A stretch of DNA of 64,000 bases from Anthopleura xanthogrammica. Lineage: Eukaryota > Cnidaria > Anthozoa > Actiniaria > Actiniidae. The notes beneath the pieces were generated by a model. That model searched no databases and was not told the DNA's origin. It worked only from the letters and a program-made list of their open reading frames with translations. The stretch covers positions 3,168,376-3,232,375 of the forward strand of contig OZ025224.1 of NCBI GenBank assembly GCA_964019055.1, written 5' to 3'. Both the position numbers and the translations under genes were made by a program. This document shows, piece after piece, positions 27,301 to 42,300 of this stretch; the first letter of the stretch is position 1; the number at the start of each line of letters is the position of its first letter.

Positions 27301-30300
27301 ACATTCTCTGAAGCAGCCAAGTAAATTTACTCACCGAGTTTTCAAAGTTGTTCCTTAAGTTTTTGGCCTTTTCTGAATTTTCATCTTTGACTTCCTCGTA
27401 CACAATACTGACATTGCCAACGCCAATTATCCTAGTTTCAAATCGGATTTTCACTGAAAAAAAATGAGATATAGGTATATAATTAACACAATGTCATTTT
27501 CAAGGAATTCAAAATCAACCATATTCGTTGTAGTGCAATGTTTTCCCATTACAGACCGACCACGTGTCATTATCCTTAGAATAAGATTCCTTGTTTGAGG
27601 TGTATCCATATTCATGTGTCTTCTCGTGCGCAACCGTTAGATAAAGCAATAATACACTTGGGAATGCAACCTTGTATGTAAAAGCTATTGCACTAGCTCT
27701 AAATCGTCTTAATTCACTGAAAATGCGAAATTTCATACCACAGGAAGGAAGGAACAAGGGAAGAAGGAGAAAGAAAAGAAGCAGGGAAAGCAACATGCTT
27801 TGTTGTGAATCTAATAGTGTGTAAGAATTTCCGGACATCCATAAGCGTATTTGGACAAAGAATAGATAACTCACTCATTTTGGCAGTAATCTCAGGTTCT
27901 GTAGTTGGTGTGGCCGTTGTAGATTGTGCAGATGATGCTGTTGTGGCTAATGGTATAAGAGCAACATTATTATGTATAGTTCTATAGTATATATTGTAAA
28001 AGCCATTTCATCTTTTTAACTGAGTGTAATTATATATCGAGTTACGTACCTTGGTTTGTGATGTTAGCACCAAGTGGATGGTTGGGGTCGACTGTGTAGT
28101 TTCCAATCGTTCCAGAGTTAATTTGCTGCTGAACTTCATTGATGAATTGCTGCGCTTCTTGTTGTGAGGTTGCGTTAACAAAGAGATCGTACTGCACGAT
28201 CACACCGCTGTTTCCTTCTCTGTATCAAGAATAACAAGAAAAGTAAAGTATAGGTCAGTTCTGATGATAAGACATCTGGTCTCAAGTCATTGCCTTGCCC
28301 GTCATTTGGGTACCGATTCAAGCTTCACACATGCAATATTATTACTCACCGAAATCCACGAATGATCATTGCCCATGCCATAGCTCCTCTTTCACCTGTC
28401 CTGTTCCTCAGATGTTTCATAAACTGAAAAAAAAAAAAAAAAAATCATTATAAACTTAACGGCTCGAGTCGTCTGGAATTTTGACACCAATCAGTTGTAT
28501 TGAACAAGTTATTTTAGAAAATGCCGTTTGTTTTCCAACCTGACCTTCAACGTTATCGATTTGTTGAGTTTCTTCTCAATCTAGGAATAACTATTGGCAC
28601 TTATTTCTTCTGGATCATCGTATTTGAGCGTAGCCATGTTTATAGCAACATGTGAAAATGACTGTTGAGTCAACGGAATTCAGTCTTCATCGCTCGCTAT
28701 CGGCATAAATTAACTCGGCCCGTCGTAACTTTGATTTACGCAAGCCAAGATTCCAGACTACTGGAGCTCTCAAAGTCGCGTAATTTCATTTTGAAAATGG
28801 GTGTAAACATTCTCTGAAGCAGCCAAGTAAATTTACTCACCGAGTTTTCAAAGTTGTTCCTTAAGTTTATGGCCTTTTCTGAATTTTCATCTTTGACTTC
28901 CTCGTACACAATACTGACATTGCCAACGCCAATTATCCTAGTTTCAAATCGGATTTTCACTGAAAAAAATGAGATATAGGTATATAATTAACACAATGAT
29001 ATTTTCAAGAGATTCAAAATCAACCATATTCGTTGTAGTGCAATGTTTTCCCATTACAGACAGACCACGTGTCATTGTCTTGAGAATAAGATTCGTTGTT
29101 TGAGGTGTATCCATATTCATGTGTCTTCTCGTGCGCAACCGTTAGATAAAGCAATAATACACTTGCGAATGCAACCTTGTATGTAAAAGCTATTGCACTA
29201 GCTCTAAATCGTCTTAATTCACTGAAAATGCGAAATTTCATACGACAGGAAGGAAGGAACAAGGGAAGAAGGAGAAAGAAAAGAAGCAGGGAAAGCAACA
29301 TGCTTTGTTGTGAATCTAATATTGTGTCAGAATTTCCTGACATCCATAAGCGTATTTGGACAAACAATAGATAACTCACTCATTTTGGCAGTAATCTCGG
29401 GTTCTGTAGTTGGTGTGGCCGTTGTAGATTGTGCAGATGATGCTGTTGTGGCTAATGGTATATGAGCAACATTATTATGTATAGTTCTATAATATATATA
29501 TATATATATATATTGTAAAAGCCGTTTCATCTTTTCAACTGAGTGTAATTATATATCGAGTTACGTACCTTGGTTTGTGATGTTAGCACCAAGTGGATGT
29601 TTGGGGTCGACTGTGTAGTTTCCAATCGTTCCAGAGTTAATTTGCTGCTGAACTTCATTGATGAATTGCTGCGCTTCTTGTTGTGAGGTTGCGTTAACAA
29701 AGAGATCGTACTCCACGATCACACCGCTGTTTCCATCTCTGTATCAAGAATAACAAGAAAAGTAAAGTATAGGTCAGTTCTGATGATAAGACATCTGGTC
29801 TCAAGTCATTGCCTTGCCCGTCATTTGGGTACCGATTCAAGCTTCACACATGAAATATTATTACTCACTGAAATCCACGAATGATCATTGCCCATGCCAT
29901 AACTCCTCTTTCACCTGTCCTGTTCCTCAGACGTTTCATAAACTGAAAAAAATTGAAAAAAAAAACATTATAAACTTAACGGCTCGAGTCCTCTGGAATT
30001 TTGACACCAATCAGTTGTATTGAACAAGTTATTTTAGAAAATGCCGTTTGTTTTCCAACCTGACCTTCAACGTTATCGATTTGTTGAGTTTCTTCTAAAT
30101 CTAGGAATAACTATTGGCACTTATTTCTTCTAGATCATCGTATTTGAGCGTAGCCATGTTTATAGCAACATGTGAAAATGACTGTTGAGTCAACGGAATT
30201 CAGTCTTCATCGCTCGCTATCGGAATAAATTAAGTCGGCCCGTCGTAACTTTGATTTACGCAAGCCAAGATTCCAGACAACTGGAGCTCTCAAAGTCGCG

Positions 30301-33300
30301 TAATTTCATTTTGAAAATGGGTGTAAACATTCTCTAAAGCAGCCAAGTAAATTTACTCACCGAGTTTTCAAAGTTGTTCCTTAAGTGTCTGGCCTTTTCT
30401 GAGTTTTCATCTTTGACTTCCTCGTACACAATACTGACATTGCCAACGCCAATTATCCTAGTTTCAAATCGGATTTTCACTGAAAAAAAATGAGATATAG
30501 GTATATAATTAACACAATGTCATTTTCAAGGAATTCAAAATCAACCATATTCGTTGTAGTGCAATGTTTTCCCATTACAGACAGACCACGTGTCATTCTC
30601 CTTAGAATAAGATTCCTTGTTTGAGGTGTATCCATATTCATGTGTCTTCTCGTGCGCAACCGTTAGATAAAGCAATAATACACTTGGGAATGCAACCTTG
30701 TATATAAAAGCTATTGCACTAGCTCTAAATCGTCTTAATTCACTGAAAATGCGAAATTTCATACGACAGGAAGGAAGGAACAAGGGAAGAAGGAGAAAGA
30801 AAAGAAGCAGGGAAAGCAACATGCTTTGTTGTCAATCTAATATTGTGTCAGAATTTCCTGACATCCATAAGCGTATTTGGACAAAGAATAGATAACTCAC
30901 TCATTTTGGCAGTAATCTCGGGTTCTGTAGTTGGTGTGGCCGTTGTAGATTGTGCCGATGATGCTGTTGTTGTGGCTAATGGTATAAGAGCAACATTATT
31001 ATGTATAGTTCTATAGTATATATTGTAAAAGCCATTTCATCTTTTCAACTGAGTGTAATTATATATCGAGTTACGTACCTTGGTTTGTGATGTTAGCACC
31101 AAGTGGATGGTTGGGGTCGACTGTGTAGTTTCCAATCGTTCCAGAGTTAATTTGCTGCTGAACTTCATTGATGAATTGCTGCGCTTCTTGTTGTGAGGTT
31201 GCGTTAACAAAGAGATCGTACTGCACGATCACACCGCTGTTTCCTTCTCTGTATCAAGAATAACAAGAAAAGTAAAGTATAGGTCAGTTCTGATGATAAG
31301 ACATCTGGTCTCAAGTCATTGCCTTGCCCGTCATTTGGGTACCGATTCAAGCTTCACACATGAATTATTATTACTCACCGAAATCCACGAATGATCATTG
31401 CCCATGCCATAGCTCCTCTTTCACCTGTCCTGTTCCTCAGACGTTTCATAAACTGAAAAAAAACGAAAAAAAACATTATAAACTTAACGGCTCGAGTGCT
31501 CTGGAATTTTGACACCAATCAGTTGTATTGAACAAGTTATTTTAGAAAATGCCGTTTGTTTTCCAACCTGACCTTCAACGTTATCGATTTGTTGAGTTTC
31601 TTCTCAATCTAGGAATAACTATTGGCACTTATTTCTTCTAGATCATCGTATTTGAGCGTAGCCATGTTTATAGCAACATGTGAAAATGACTGTTGAGTCA
31701 ACGGAATTCAGTCTTCATCGCTCGCTATCGGAATAAATTAAGTCGGCCCGTCGTAACTTTGATTTACGCAAGCCAAGATTCCAGACAACTGGAGCTCTCA
31801 AAGTCGCGTAATTTCATTTTGAAAATGGGTGTAAACATTCTCTGAAGCAGCCAAGTAAATTTACTCACCGAGTTTTCAAAGTTGTTCCTTAAGTTTTTGG
31901 CCTTTTCTGAATTTTCATCTTTGACTTCCTCGTACACAATACTGACATTGCCAACGCCAATTATCCTAGTTTCAAATCGGATTTTCACTGAAAAAAAATG
32001 AGATATAGGTATATAATTAACACAATGTCATTTTCAAGGAATTCAAAATCAACCATATTCGTTGTAGTGCAATGTTTTCCCATTACAGACCACGTGTCAT
32101 TGTCTTGAGAATAAGATTCTTTGTTTGAGGTGTACCCATATTCATGTGTCTTGTCGTGCGCAACCGTTAGATAAAGCAATAATACACTTGGGAATGCAAC
32201 ATTGTATGTAAAAGCTATTGCATTAGCTCTAAATCGTCTTAATTCACTGAATTCGTTATCAGCATCTGCATAGTTTCAAAATGGGAAATTTCATACTACA
32301 GGGAGGAAGGAACCAGGGGAGAAGGAGAAAGAAAAGAAGCAGGGAAAGCAACATGCTTTGTTGTCAATCTAATATTGTGTCAGAATTTCCTGACATCCAT
32401 AAGCGTATTTGGACAAAGAATAGATAACTCACTCATTTTGGCAGTAATCTCGGGTTCTGTAGTTGGTGTGGCCGTTGTAGATTGTGCAGATGATGCTGTT
32501 GTGGCTAATGGTATATGAGCAACATTATTATGTTTAGTTCTATAATATATATATATATATATATATATTGTAAAAGCCATTTCATCTTTTCAACTGAGTG
32601 TAATTATATATCGAGTTACGTACCTTGGTTTGTGATGTTAGCACCAAGTGGATGGTTGGGGTCGACTGTGTAGTTTCCAATCGTTCCAGAGTTAATTTGC
32701 TGCTGAACTTCATTGATGAATTGCTGCGCTTCTTGTTGTGAGGTTGCGTTAACAAAGAGATCGTACTGCACGATCACACCGCTGTTTCCTTCTCTGTATC
32801 AAGAATAACAAGAAAAGTAAAGTATAGGTCAGTTCTGATGATAAGACATCTGGTCTCAAGTCATTGCCTTGCCCGTCATTTGGGTACCGATTCAAGCTTC
32901 ACACATGCAATATTATTACTCACCGTAATCCACGAATAATCATTGCCCATGCCATAGCTCCTCTTTCACCTGTCCTGTTCCTCAGACGTTTCATAAACTG
33001 AAAAAAAAACAAAAAAAATCATTATACACTTAACGGCTCGAGTCGTCTGGAATTTTGACACCAATCAGTTGTATTGAACAAGTTATTTTAGAAAATGCCG
33101 TTTGTTTTCAAACCTGACCTTCAACGTTATCGATTTGTTGAGTTTCTTCTAAATCTAAGAATAACTATTGGCACTTATTTCTTCTAGATCATCGTATTTG
33201 AGCGTAGCCATGTTTATAGCAACATGTGAAAATGACTGTTGAGTCAACGGAATTCAGTCTTCATCGCTCGCTATCGGAATAAATTAACTCGGCCCGTCGT

Positions 33301-36300
33301 ACCTTTGATTTACGCAAGCCAAGATTCCAGACAACTGGAGCTCTCAAAGTCGCGTAATTTCATTTTGAAAATGGGTGTAAACATTCTCTGAAGCAGCCAA
33401 GTAAATTTACTCACCGAGTTTTCAAAGTTGTTCCTTAAGTTTTTGGCCTTTTCTGAATTTTCATCTTTGACTTCCTCGTACACAATACTGACATTGCCAA
33501 CGCCAATTATCCTAGTTTCAAATCGGATTTTCACTGAAAAAAAATGAGATATAGGTATATAATTAACACAATGTCATTTTCAAGGAATTCAAAATCAACC
33601 ATATTCGTTGTAGTGCAATGTTTTCCCATTACAGACAGACCACGTGTCATTCTCTTGAGAATAAGATTCCTTGTTTGAGGTGTATCCATATTCATGTGTC
33701 TTCTCGTGCGCAACCGTTAGATAAAGCAATAATACACTTGCGAATGCAACCTTGTATATAAAAGCTATTGCACTAGCTCTAAATCGTCTTAATTCACTGA
33801 AATGCGAAATTTCTTACGACAGGAAGGAAGGAACAAGGGAAGAAGGAGAAAGAAAAGAAGCAGGGAAACCAACATGCTTTGTTGTGAATCTAATATTGTG
33901 TAAGAATTTCCTGACATCCATAAGCGTATTTGGACAAAGAATAAATAACTCACTCATTTTGGCAGTAATCTCGGGTTCTGTAGTTGGTGTGGCCGTTGTA
34001 GATTGTGCCGATGATGCTGTTGTTGTGGCTAATGGTATAAGAGCAACATTATTATGTCTAGTTCTATAGTATATATTGTAAAAGCCATTTCATCTTTTCA
34101 ACTGAGTGTAATTATATATCGAGTTACGTACCTTGGTTTGTGATGTTAGCACCAAGTGGATGGTTGGGGTCGACTGTGTAGTTTCCAATCGTTCCAGAGT
34201 TAATTTGCTGCTGAACTTCATTGATAAATTTCTGCGCTTCTTGTTGTGAGGTTGCGTTAACAAAGAGATCGTACTCCACGATCACACCGCTGTTTCCTTC
34301 TCTGTATCAAGAATAACAAGAAAAGTAAAGTATAGGTCAGTTCTGATGATAAGACATCTGGTCTCAAGTCATTGCCTTGCCCGTCATTTGGGTACCGATT
34401 CAAGCTTCACACATGCAATATTATTACTCACCGAAATCCACGAATGATCATTGCCCATGCCATAACTCCTCTTTCACCTGTCCTGTTCCTCAGACGTTTC
34501 ATAAACTGAAAAAAAACGAAAAAAAACATTATAAACTTAACGGCTCGAGTCCCCTGGAATTTTGACACCAATCAGTTGTACTGAACAAATTATTTTAGAA
34601 AATGCCGTTTGTTTTCCAACCTGACCTTCAACGTTATCGATTTGTTGAGTTTCTTCTAAATCTAGGAATAACTATTGGCACTTATTTCTTCTAGATCATC
34701 GTATTTGAGCGTAGCCATGTTTATAGCAACATGTGAAAATGACTGTTGAGTCAACGGAATTCAGTCTTCATCGCTCGCTATCGGCATAAATTAACTCGGC
34801 CCGTCGTAACTTTGATTTACGCAAGCCAAGATTCCAGACAACTGGAGCTCTCAAAGTCGCGTAATTTCATTTTGAAAATGGGTGTAAACATTCTCTGAAG
34901 CAGCCAAGTAAATTTACTCACCGAGTTTTCAAAGTTGTTCCTTAAGTTTATGGCCTTTTCTGAATTTTCATCTTTGACTTCCTCGTACACAATACTGACA
35001 TTGCCAACGCCAATTATCCTAGTTTCAAATCGGATTTTCACTGAAAAAAAATGAGATATAGGTATATAATTAACACAATGTCATTTTCAAGGAATTCAAA
35101 ATCAACCATATTCGTTGTAGTGCAATGTTTTCCCATTACAGACAGACCACGTGTCATTCTATTGAGAATAAGATTCGTTGTTTGAGGTGTATCCATATTC
35201 ATGTGTCTTCTCGTGCGCAACCGTTAGATAAAGCAATAATACACTTGCGAATGCAACCTTGTATGTAAAAGCTATTGCACTAGCTCTCAATCGTCTTAAT
35301 TCACTGAAAATGCGAAATTTCATACGACAGGAAGGAAGGAACAAGGGAAGAAGGAGAAAGAAAAGAAGCAGGGAAAGCAACATGCTTTGTTGTGAATCTA
35401 ATATTGTGTCAGAATTTCCTGACATCCATAAGCGTATTTGGACAAAGAATAAATAACTCACTCATTTTGGCAGTAATCTCGGGTTCTGTAGTTGGTGTGG
35501 CCGTTGTAGATTGTGCCGATGATGCTGTTGTTGTGGCTAATGGTATAAGAGCAACATTATTATGTATAGTTCTATAGTATATATTGTAAAAGCCATTTCA
35601 TCTTTTCAACTGAGTGTAATTATATATCGAGTTACGTACCTTGGTTTGTGATGTTAGCAGCAAGTGGATGGTTGGGGTCGACTGTGTAGTTTCCAATCGT
35701 TCCAGAGTTAATTTGCTGCTGAACTTCATTGATGAATTGCTGCGCTTCTTGTTGTGAGGTTGCGTTAACAAAGAGATCGTACTGCACGATCACACCGCTG
35801 TTTCCATCTCTGTATCAAGAATGACAAGAAAAGTAAAGTATAGGTCAGTTCTGATGATAAGACATCTGGTCTCAAGTCATTGCCTTGCCCGTCATTTGGG
35901 TACCGATTCAAGCTTCACACATGCAATATTATTACTCACCGAAATCCACGAATGATCATTGCCCATGCCATAACTCCTCTTTCACCTGTCCTGTTCCTCA
36001 GACGTTTCATAAACTGAAAAAAAACGAAAAAAAACATTATAAACTTAACGGCTCGAGTCCTCTGGAATTTTGACACCAATCAGTTGTATTGAACAAGTTA
36101 TTTTAGAAAATGCCGTTTGTTTTCCAACCTGACCTTCAACGTTATCGATTTGTTGAGTTTCTTCTAAATCTAGGAATAACTATTGGCACTTATTTCTTCT
36201 AGATCATCGTATTTGAGCGTAGCCATGTTTATAGCAACATGTGAAAATGACTGTTGAGTCAACGGAATTCAGTCTTCATCGCTCGCTATCGGCATAAATT

Positions 36301-39300
36301 AACTCGGCCCGTCGTAACTTTGATTTACGCAAGCCAAGATTCCAGACAACTGGAGCTCTCAAAGTCGCGTAATTTCATTTTGAAAATGGGTGTAAACATT
36401 CTCTGAAGCAGCCAAGTAAATTTACTCACCGAGTTTTCAAAGTTGTTCCTTAAGTTTATGGCCTTTTCTGAATTTTCATCTTTGACTTCCTCGTACACAA
36501 TACTGACATTGCCAACGCCAATTATCCTAGTTTCAAATCGGATTTTCACTGAAAAAAAATGAGATATAGGTATATAATTAACACAATGTCATTTTCAAGG
36601 AATTCAAAATCAACCATATTCGTTGTAGTGCAATGTTTTCCCATTACAGACAGACCACGTGTCATTCTATTGAGAATAAGATTCGTTGTTTGAGGTGTAT
36701 CCATATTCATGTGTCTTCTCGTGCGCAACCGTTAGATAAAGCAATAATACACTTGCGAATGCTACCTTGTATGTAAAAGCTATTGCACTAGCTCTAAATC
36801 GTCTTAATTCACTGAAAATGCGAAATTTCATACGACAGGAAGGAAGGAACAAGGGAAGAAGGAGAAAGAAAAGAAGCAGGGAAAACAACATGCTTTGTTG
36901 TCAATCTAATATTGTGTCAGAATTTCCTGACATCCATAAGCGTATTTGGACAAAGAATAGATAACTCACTCATTTTGGCAGTAATCTCGGGTTCTGTAGT
37001 TGGTGTGGCCGTTGTAGATTGTGCCGATGATGCTGTTGTTGTGGCTAATGGTATATGAGCAACATTATTATGTATAGTTCTATAATATATATTGTAAAAG
37101 CCATTTCATCTTTTCAACTGAGTGTAATTATATATCGAGTTACGTACCTTGGTTTGTGATGTTAGCACCAAGTGGATGGTTGGGGTCGACTGTGTAGTTT
37201 CCAATCGTTCCAGAGTTAATTTGCTGCTGAACTTCAATGATAAATTTCTGCGCTTCTTGTTGTGAGGTTGCGTTAACAAAGAGATCGTACTGCACGATCA
37301 CACCGCTGTTTCCTTCTCTGTATCAAGAATAACAAGAAAAGTAAAGTATAGGTCAGTTCTGATGATAAGACATCTGGTCTCAAGTCATTGCCTTGCCCGT
37401 CATTTGGGTACCGATTCAAGCTTCACACATGCAATATTATTACTCACCGAAATCCACGAATGATCATTGCCCATGCCATAACTCCTCTTTCACCTGTCCT
37501 GTTCCTCAGACGTTTCATAAACTGAAAAAAAAACGAAAAAAAAAATTATAAACTTAACGGCTCGAGTCCTCTTGAATTTTGACACCAATCAGTTGTATTG
37601 AACAAGTTATTTTAGAAAATGCCGTTTGTTTTCTAACCTGACTTTCAACGTTATCGATTTGTTGAGTTTCTTCTAAATCTAGGAATAACTATTGGCACTT
37701 ATTTCTTCTAGATCATCGTATTTGAGCGTAGCCATGTTTATAGCAACATGTGAAAATGACTGTTGAGTCAACGGAATTCAGTCTTCATCGCTCGCTATCG
37801 GCATAAATTAACTCGGCCCGTCGTAACTTTGATTTACGCAAGCCAAGATTCCAGACAACTGGAGCTCTCAAAGTCGCGTAATTTCATTTTGAAAATGGGT
37901 GTAAACATTCTCTGAAGCAGCCAAGTAAATTTACTCACCGAGTTTTCAAAGTTGTTCCTTAAGTTTTTGGCCTTTTCTGAATTTTCATCTTTGACTTCCT
38001 CGTACACAATACTGACATTGCCAACGCCAATTATCCTAGTTTCAAATCGGATTTTCACTGAAAAAAAATGAGATATAGGTATATAATTAACACAATGTCA
38101 TTTTCAAGGAATTCAAAATCAACCATATTCGTTGTAGTGCAATGTTTTCCCATTACAGACAGACCACTTGTCATTCTCTTGAGAATAAGATTCCTTGTTT
38201 GAGGTGTATCCATATTCATGTGTCTTCTCGTGCGCAACCGTTAGATAAAGCAATAACACACTTGCGAATGCTACCTTGTATGTAAAAGCTATTGCACTAG
38301 CACTAAATCGTCTTAATTCACTGAAAATGCGAAATTTCATACGACAGGAAGGAAGGAACAAGGGAAGAAAGGGAAAGAAAAGAAGCAGGGAAACCAACAT
38401 GCTTTGTTGTGAATCTAATATTGTGTCAGAATTTCCTGACATCCATAAGCGTATTTGGACAAAGAATAGATAACTCACTCATTTTGGCAGTAATCTCGGG
38501 TTCTGTTGGTGTGGCCGTTGTAGATTGTGCCGATGATGCTGTTGTTGTGGCTAATGGTATAAGAGCAACATTATTATGTATAGTTCTATAGTATATATTG
38601 TAAAAGCCATTTCATCTTTTCAACTGAGTGTAATTATATATCGAGTTACGTACCTTGGTTTGTGATGTTAGCACCAAGTGGATGGTTGGGGTCGACTGTG
38701 TAGTTTCCAATCGTTCCAGAGTTAATTTGCTGCTGAACTTCATTGATAAATTTCTGCGCTTCTTGTTGTGAGGTTGCGTTAACAAAGAGATCGTACTCCA
38801 CGATCACACCGCTGTTTCCTTCTCTGTATCAAGAATAACAAGAAAAGTAAAGTATAGGTCAGTTCTGATGATAAGACATCTGGTCTCAAGTCATTGCCTT
38901 GCCCGTCATTTGGGTACCGATTCAAGCTTCACACATGCAATATTATTACTCACCGAAATCCACGAATGATCATTGCCCATGCCATAACTCCTCTTTCACC
39001 TGTCCTGTTCCTCAGACGTTTCATAAACTGAAAAAAAAACGAAAAAAAAAACATTATAAACTTAACGGCTCGAGTCCCCTGGAATTTTGACACCAATCAG
39101 TTGTATTGAACAAGTTATTTTAGAAAATGCCGTTTGTTTTCCAACCTGACCTTCAACGTTATCGATTTGTTGAGTTTCTTCTAAATCTAGGAATAACTAT
39201 TGGCACTTATTTCTTCTAGATCATCGTATTTGAGCGTAGCCATGTTTATAGCAACATGTGAAAATGACTGTTGAGTCAACGGAATTCAGTCCTCATCGCT

Positions 39301-42300
39301 CGCTATCGGCATAAATTAAGTCGGCCCGTCGTAACTTTGATTTACGCAAGCCAAGATTCCAGACAACTGGAGCTCTCAAAGTCGCGTAATTTCATTTTGA
39401 AAATGGGTGTAAACATTCTCTGAAGCAGCCAAGTAAATTTACTTACCGAGTTTTCAAAGTTGTTCCTTAAGTTTTTGGCCTTTTCTGAATTTTCATCTTT
39501 GACTTCCTCGTACACAATACTGACATTGCCAACGCCAATTATCCTAGTTTCAAATCGGATTTTCACTGAAAAAAAATGAGATATAGGTATATAATTAACA
39601 CAATGTCATTTTCAAGGAATTCAAAATCAACCATATTCGTTGTAGTGCAATGTTTTCCCATTACAGACAGACCACGTGTCATTCTATTGAGAATAAGATT
39701 CCTTGTTTGAGGTGTATCCATATTCATGTGTCTTCTCGTGCGCAACCGTTAGATAAAGCAATAATACACTTGCGAATGCAACCTTGTATATAAAAGCTAT
39801 TGCACTAGCTCTAAATCGTCTTAATTCACTGAAATGCGAAATTTCATACGACAGGAAGGAAGGAACAAGGGAAGAAGGAGAAAGAAAAGAAGCAGGGAAA
39901 GCAACATGCTTTGTTGTCAATCTAATATTGTGTCAGAATTTCCTGACATCCATAAGCGTATTTGGACAAAGAATAGATAACTCACTCATTTTGGCAGTAA
40001 TCTCGGGTTCTGTAGTTGGTGTGGCCGTTGTAGATTGTGCAGATGATGCTGTTGTGGCTAATGGTATATGAGCAACATTATTATGTATAGTTCTATAATA
40101 TATATATATATATATATTGTAAAAGCCGTTTCATCTTTTCAACTGAGTGTAATTATATATGGAGTTACGTACCTTGGTTTGTGATGTTCGCACCAAGTGG
40201 ATGTTTGGGGTCGACTGTGTAGTTTCCAATCGTTCCAGAGTTAATTTGCTGCTGAACTTCATTGATGAATTGCTGCGCTTCTTGTTGTGAGGTTGCGTTA
40301 ACAAAGAGATCGTACTCCACGATCACACCGCTGTTTCCATCTCTGTATCAAGAATAACAAGAAAAGTAAAGTATAGGTCAGTTCTGATGATAAGACATCT
40401 GGTCTCAAGTCATTGCCTTGCCCGTCATTTGGGTATCGATTCAAGCTTCACACATGCAATATTATTACTCACCGAAGTCCACGAATGATCATTGCCCATG
40501 CCATAGCTCCTCTTTCACCTGTCCTGTTCCTCAGACGTTTCATAAACTGAAAAAAAACGGGAAAAAAACATTATAAACTTAACGGCTCGAGTCGTCTGGA
40601 ATTTTGACACCAATCAGTTGTATTGAACAAGTTATTTTAGAAAATGCCGTTTGTTTTCCAACCTGACCTTCAACGTTATCGATTTGTTGAGTTTCTTCTC
40701 AATCTAGGAATAACTATTGGCACTTATTTCTTCTAGATCATCGTATTTGAGCGTAGCCATGTTTATATCAACATGTGAAAATGACTGTTGAGTCAACGGA
40801 ATTCAGTCTTCATCGCTCGCTATCGGCATAAATTAACTCGGCCCGTCGTAACTTTGCAAAGTCAAAGTCGCGTAATTTAATTTTGAAAATGGGTGTAAAC
40901 ATTCTCTAAAGCTGCCAAGTAAATTTACTCACCGAGTTTTCAAAGTTGTTCCTTAAGTTTTTGGCCTTTTCTGAATTTTCATCTTTGACTTCCTCGTACA
41001 CAATACTGACATTGCCAACGCCAATTATCCTAGTTTCAAATCGGATTTTCACTGAAAAAAAATGAGATATAGGTATATAATTAACACAATGTCATTTTCA
41101 AGGAATTCAAAATCAACCATATTCGTTGTAGTGCAATGTTTTCCCATTACAGACCGACCACGTGTCATTATCCTTAGAATAAGATTCCTTGTTTGAGGTG
41201 TATCCATATTCATGTGTCTTCTCCTGCGCAACCGTTAGATAAAGCAATAATACACTTGGGAATGCAACCTTGTATATAAAAGCTATTGCACTAGCTCTAA
41301 ATCGTCTTAATTCACTGAAATGCGAAATTTCATACGACAGGAAGGAAGGAACAAGGGAAGAAGGAGAAAGAAAAGAAGCAGGGAAAGCAACATGCTTTGT
41401 TGTCAATCTAATATTGTGTCAGAATTTCCTGACATCCATAAGCGTATTTGGACAAAGAATAGATAACTCACTCATTTTGGCAGTAATCTCGGGTTCTGTA
41501 GTTGGTGTGGCCGTTGTAGATTGTGCCGATGATGCTGTTGTTGTGGCTAATGGTATATGAGCAACATTATTATGTATAGTTCTATAATATATATTGTAAA
41601 AGCCATTTCATCTTTTCAACTGAGTGTAATTATATATCGAGTTACGTACCTTGGTTTGTGATGTTAGCACCAAGTGGATGGTTGGGGTCGACTGTGTAGT
41701 TTCCAATCGTTCCAGAGTTAATTTGCTGCTGAACTTCAATGATAAATTTCTGCGCTTCTTGTTGTGAGGTTGCGTTAACAAAGAGATCGTACTGCACGAT
41801 CACACCGCTGTTTCCTTCTCTGTATCAAGAATAACAAGAAAAGTAAAGTATAGGTCAGTTCTGATGATAAGACATCTGGTCTCAAGTCATTGCCTTGCCC
41901 GTCATTTGGGTACCGATTCAAGCTTCACACATGCAATATTATTACTCACCGAAATCCACGAATGATCATTGCCCATGCCATAACTCCTCTTTCACCTGTC
42001 CTGTTCCTCAGACGTTTCATAAACTGAAAAAAAAACGAAAAAAAAACATTATAAACTTAACGGCTCGAGTCGTCTTGAATTTTGACACCAATCAGTTGTA
42101 TTGAACAAGTTATTTTAGAAAATGCCGTTTGTTTTCCAACCTGACCTTCAACGTTATCGATTTGTTGAGTTTCTTCTCAATCTAGGAATAACTATTGGCA
42201 CTTATTTCTTCTAGATCATCGTATTTGAGCGTAGCCATGTTTATAGCAACATGTGAAAATGACTGTTGAGTCAACGGAATTCAGTCTTCATCGCTCGCTA

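Noticed and set aside
27515..27874. A 119-codon minus-strand frame with hydrophobic LLLFFLLLPLFLPS, repeated in several units
   Set aside because: It lies in the linker-to-SEA-N intron, is broken by stops or frameshifts in many units, overlaps the linker exon in a different frame, and is not needed for phase-consistent splicing.
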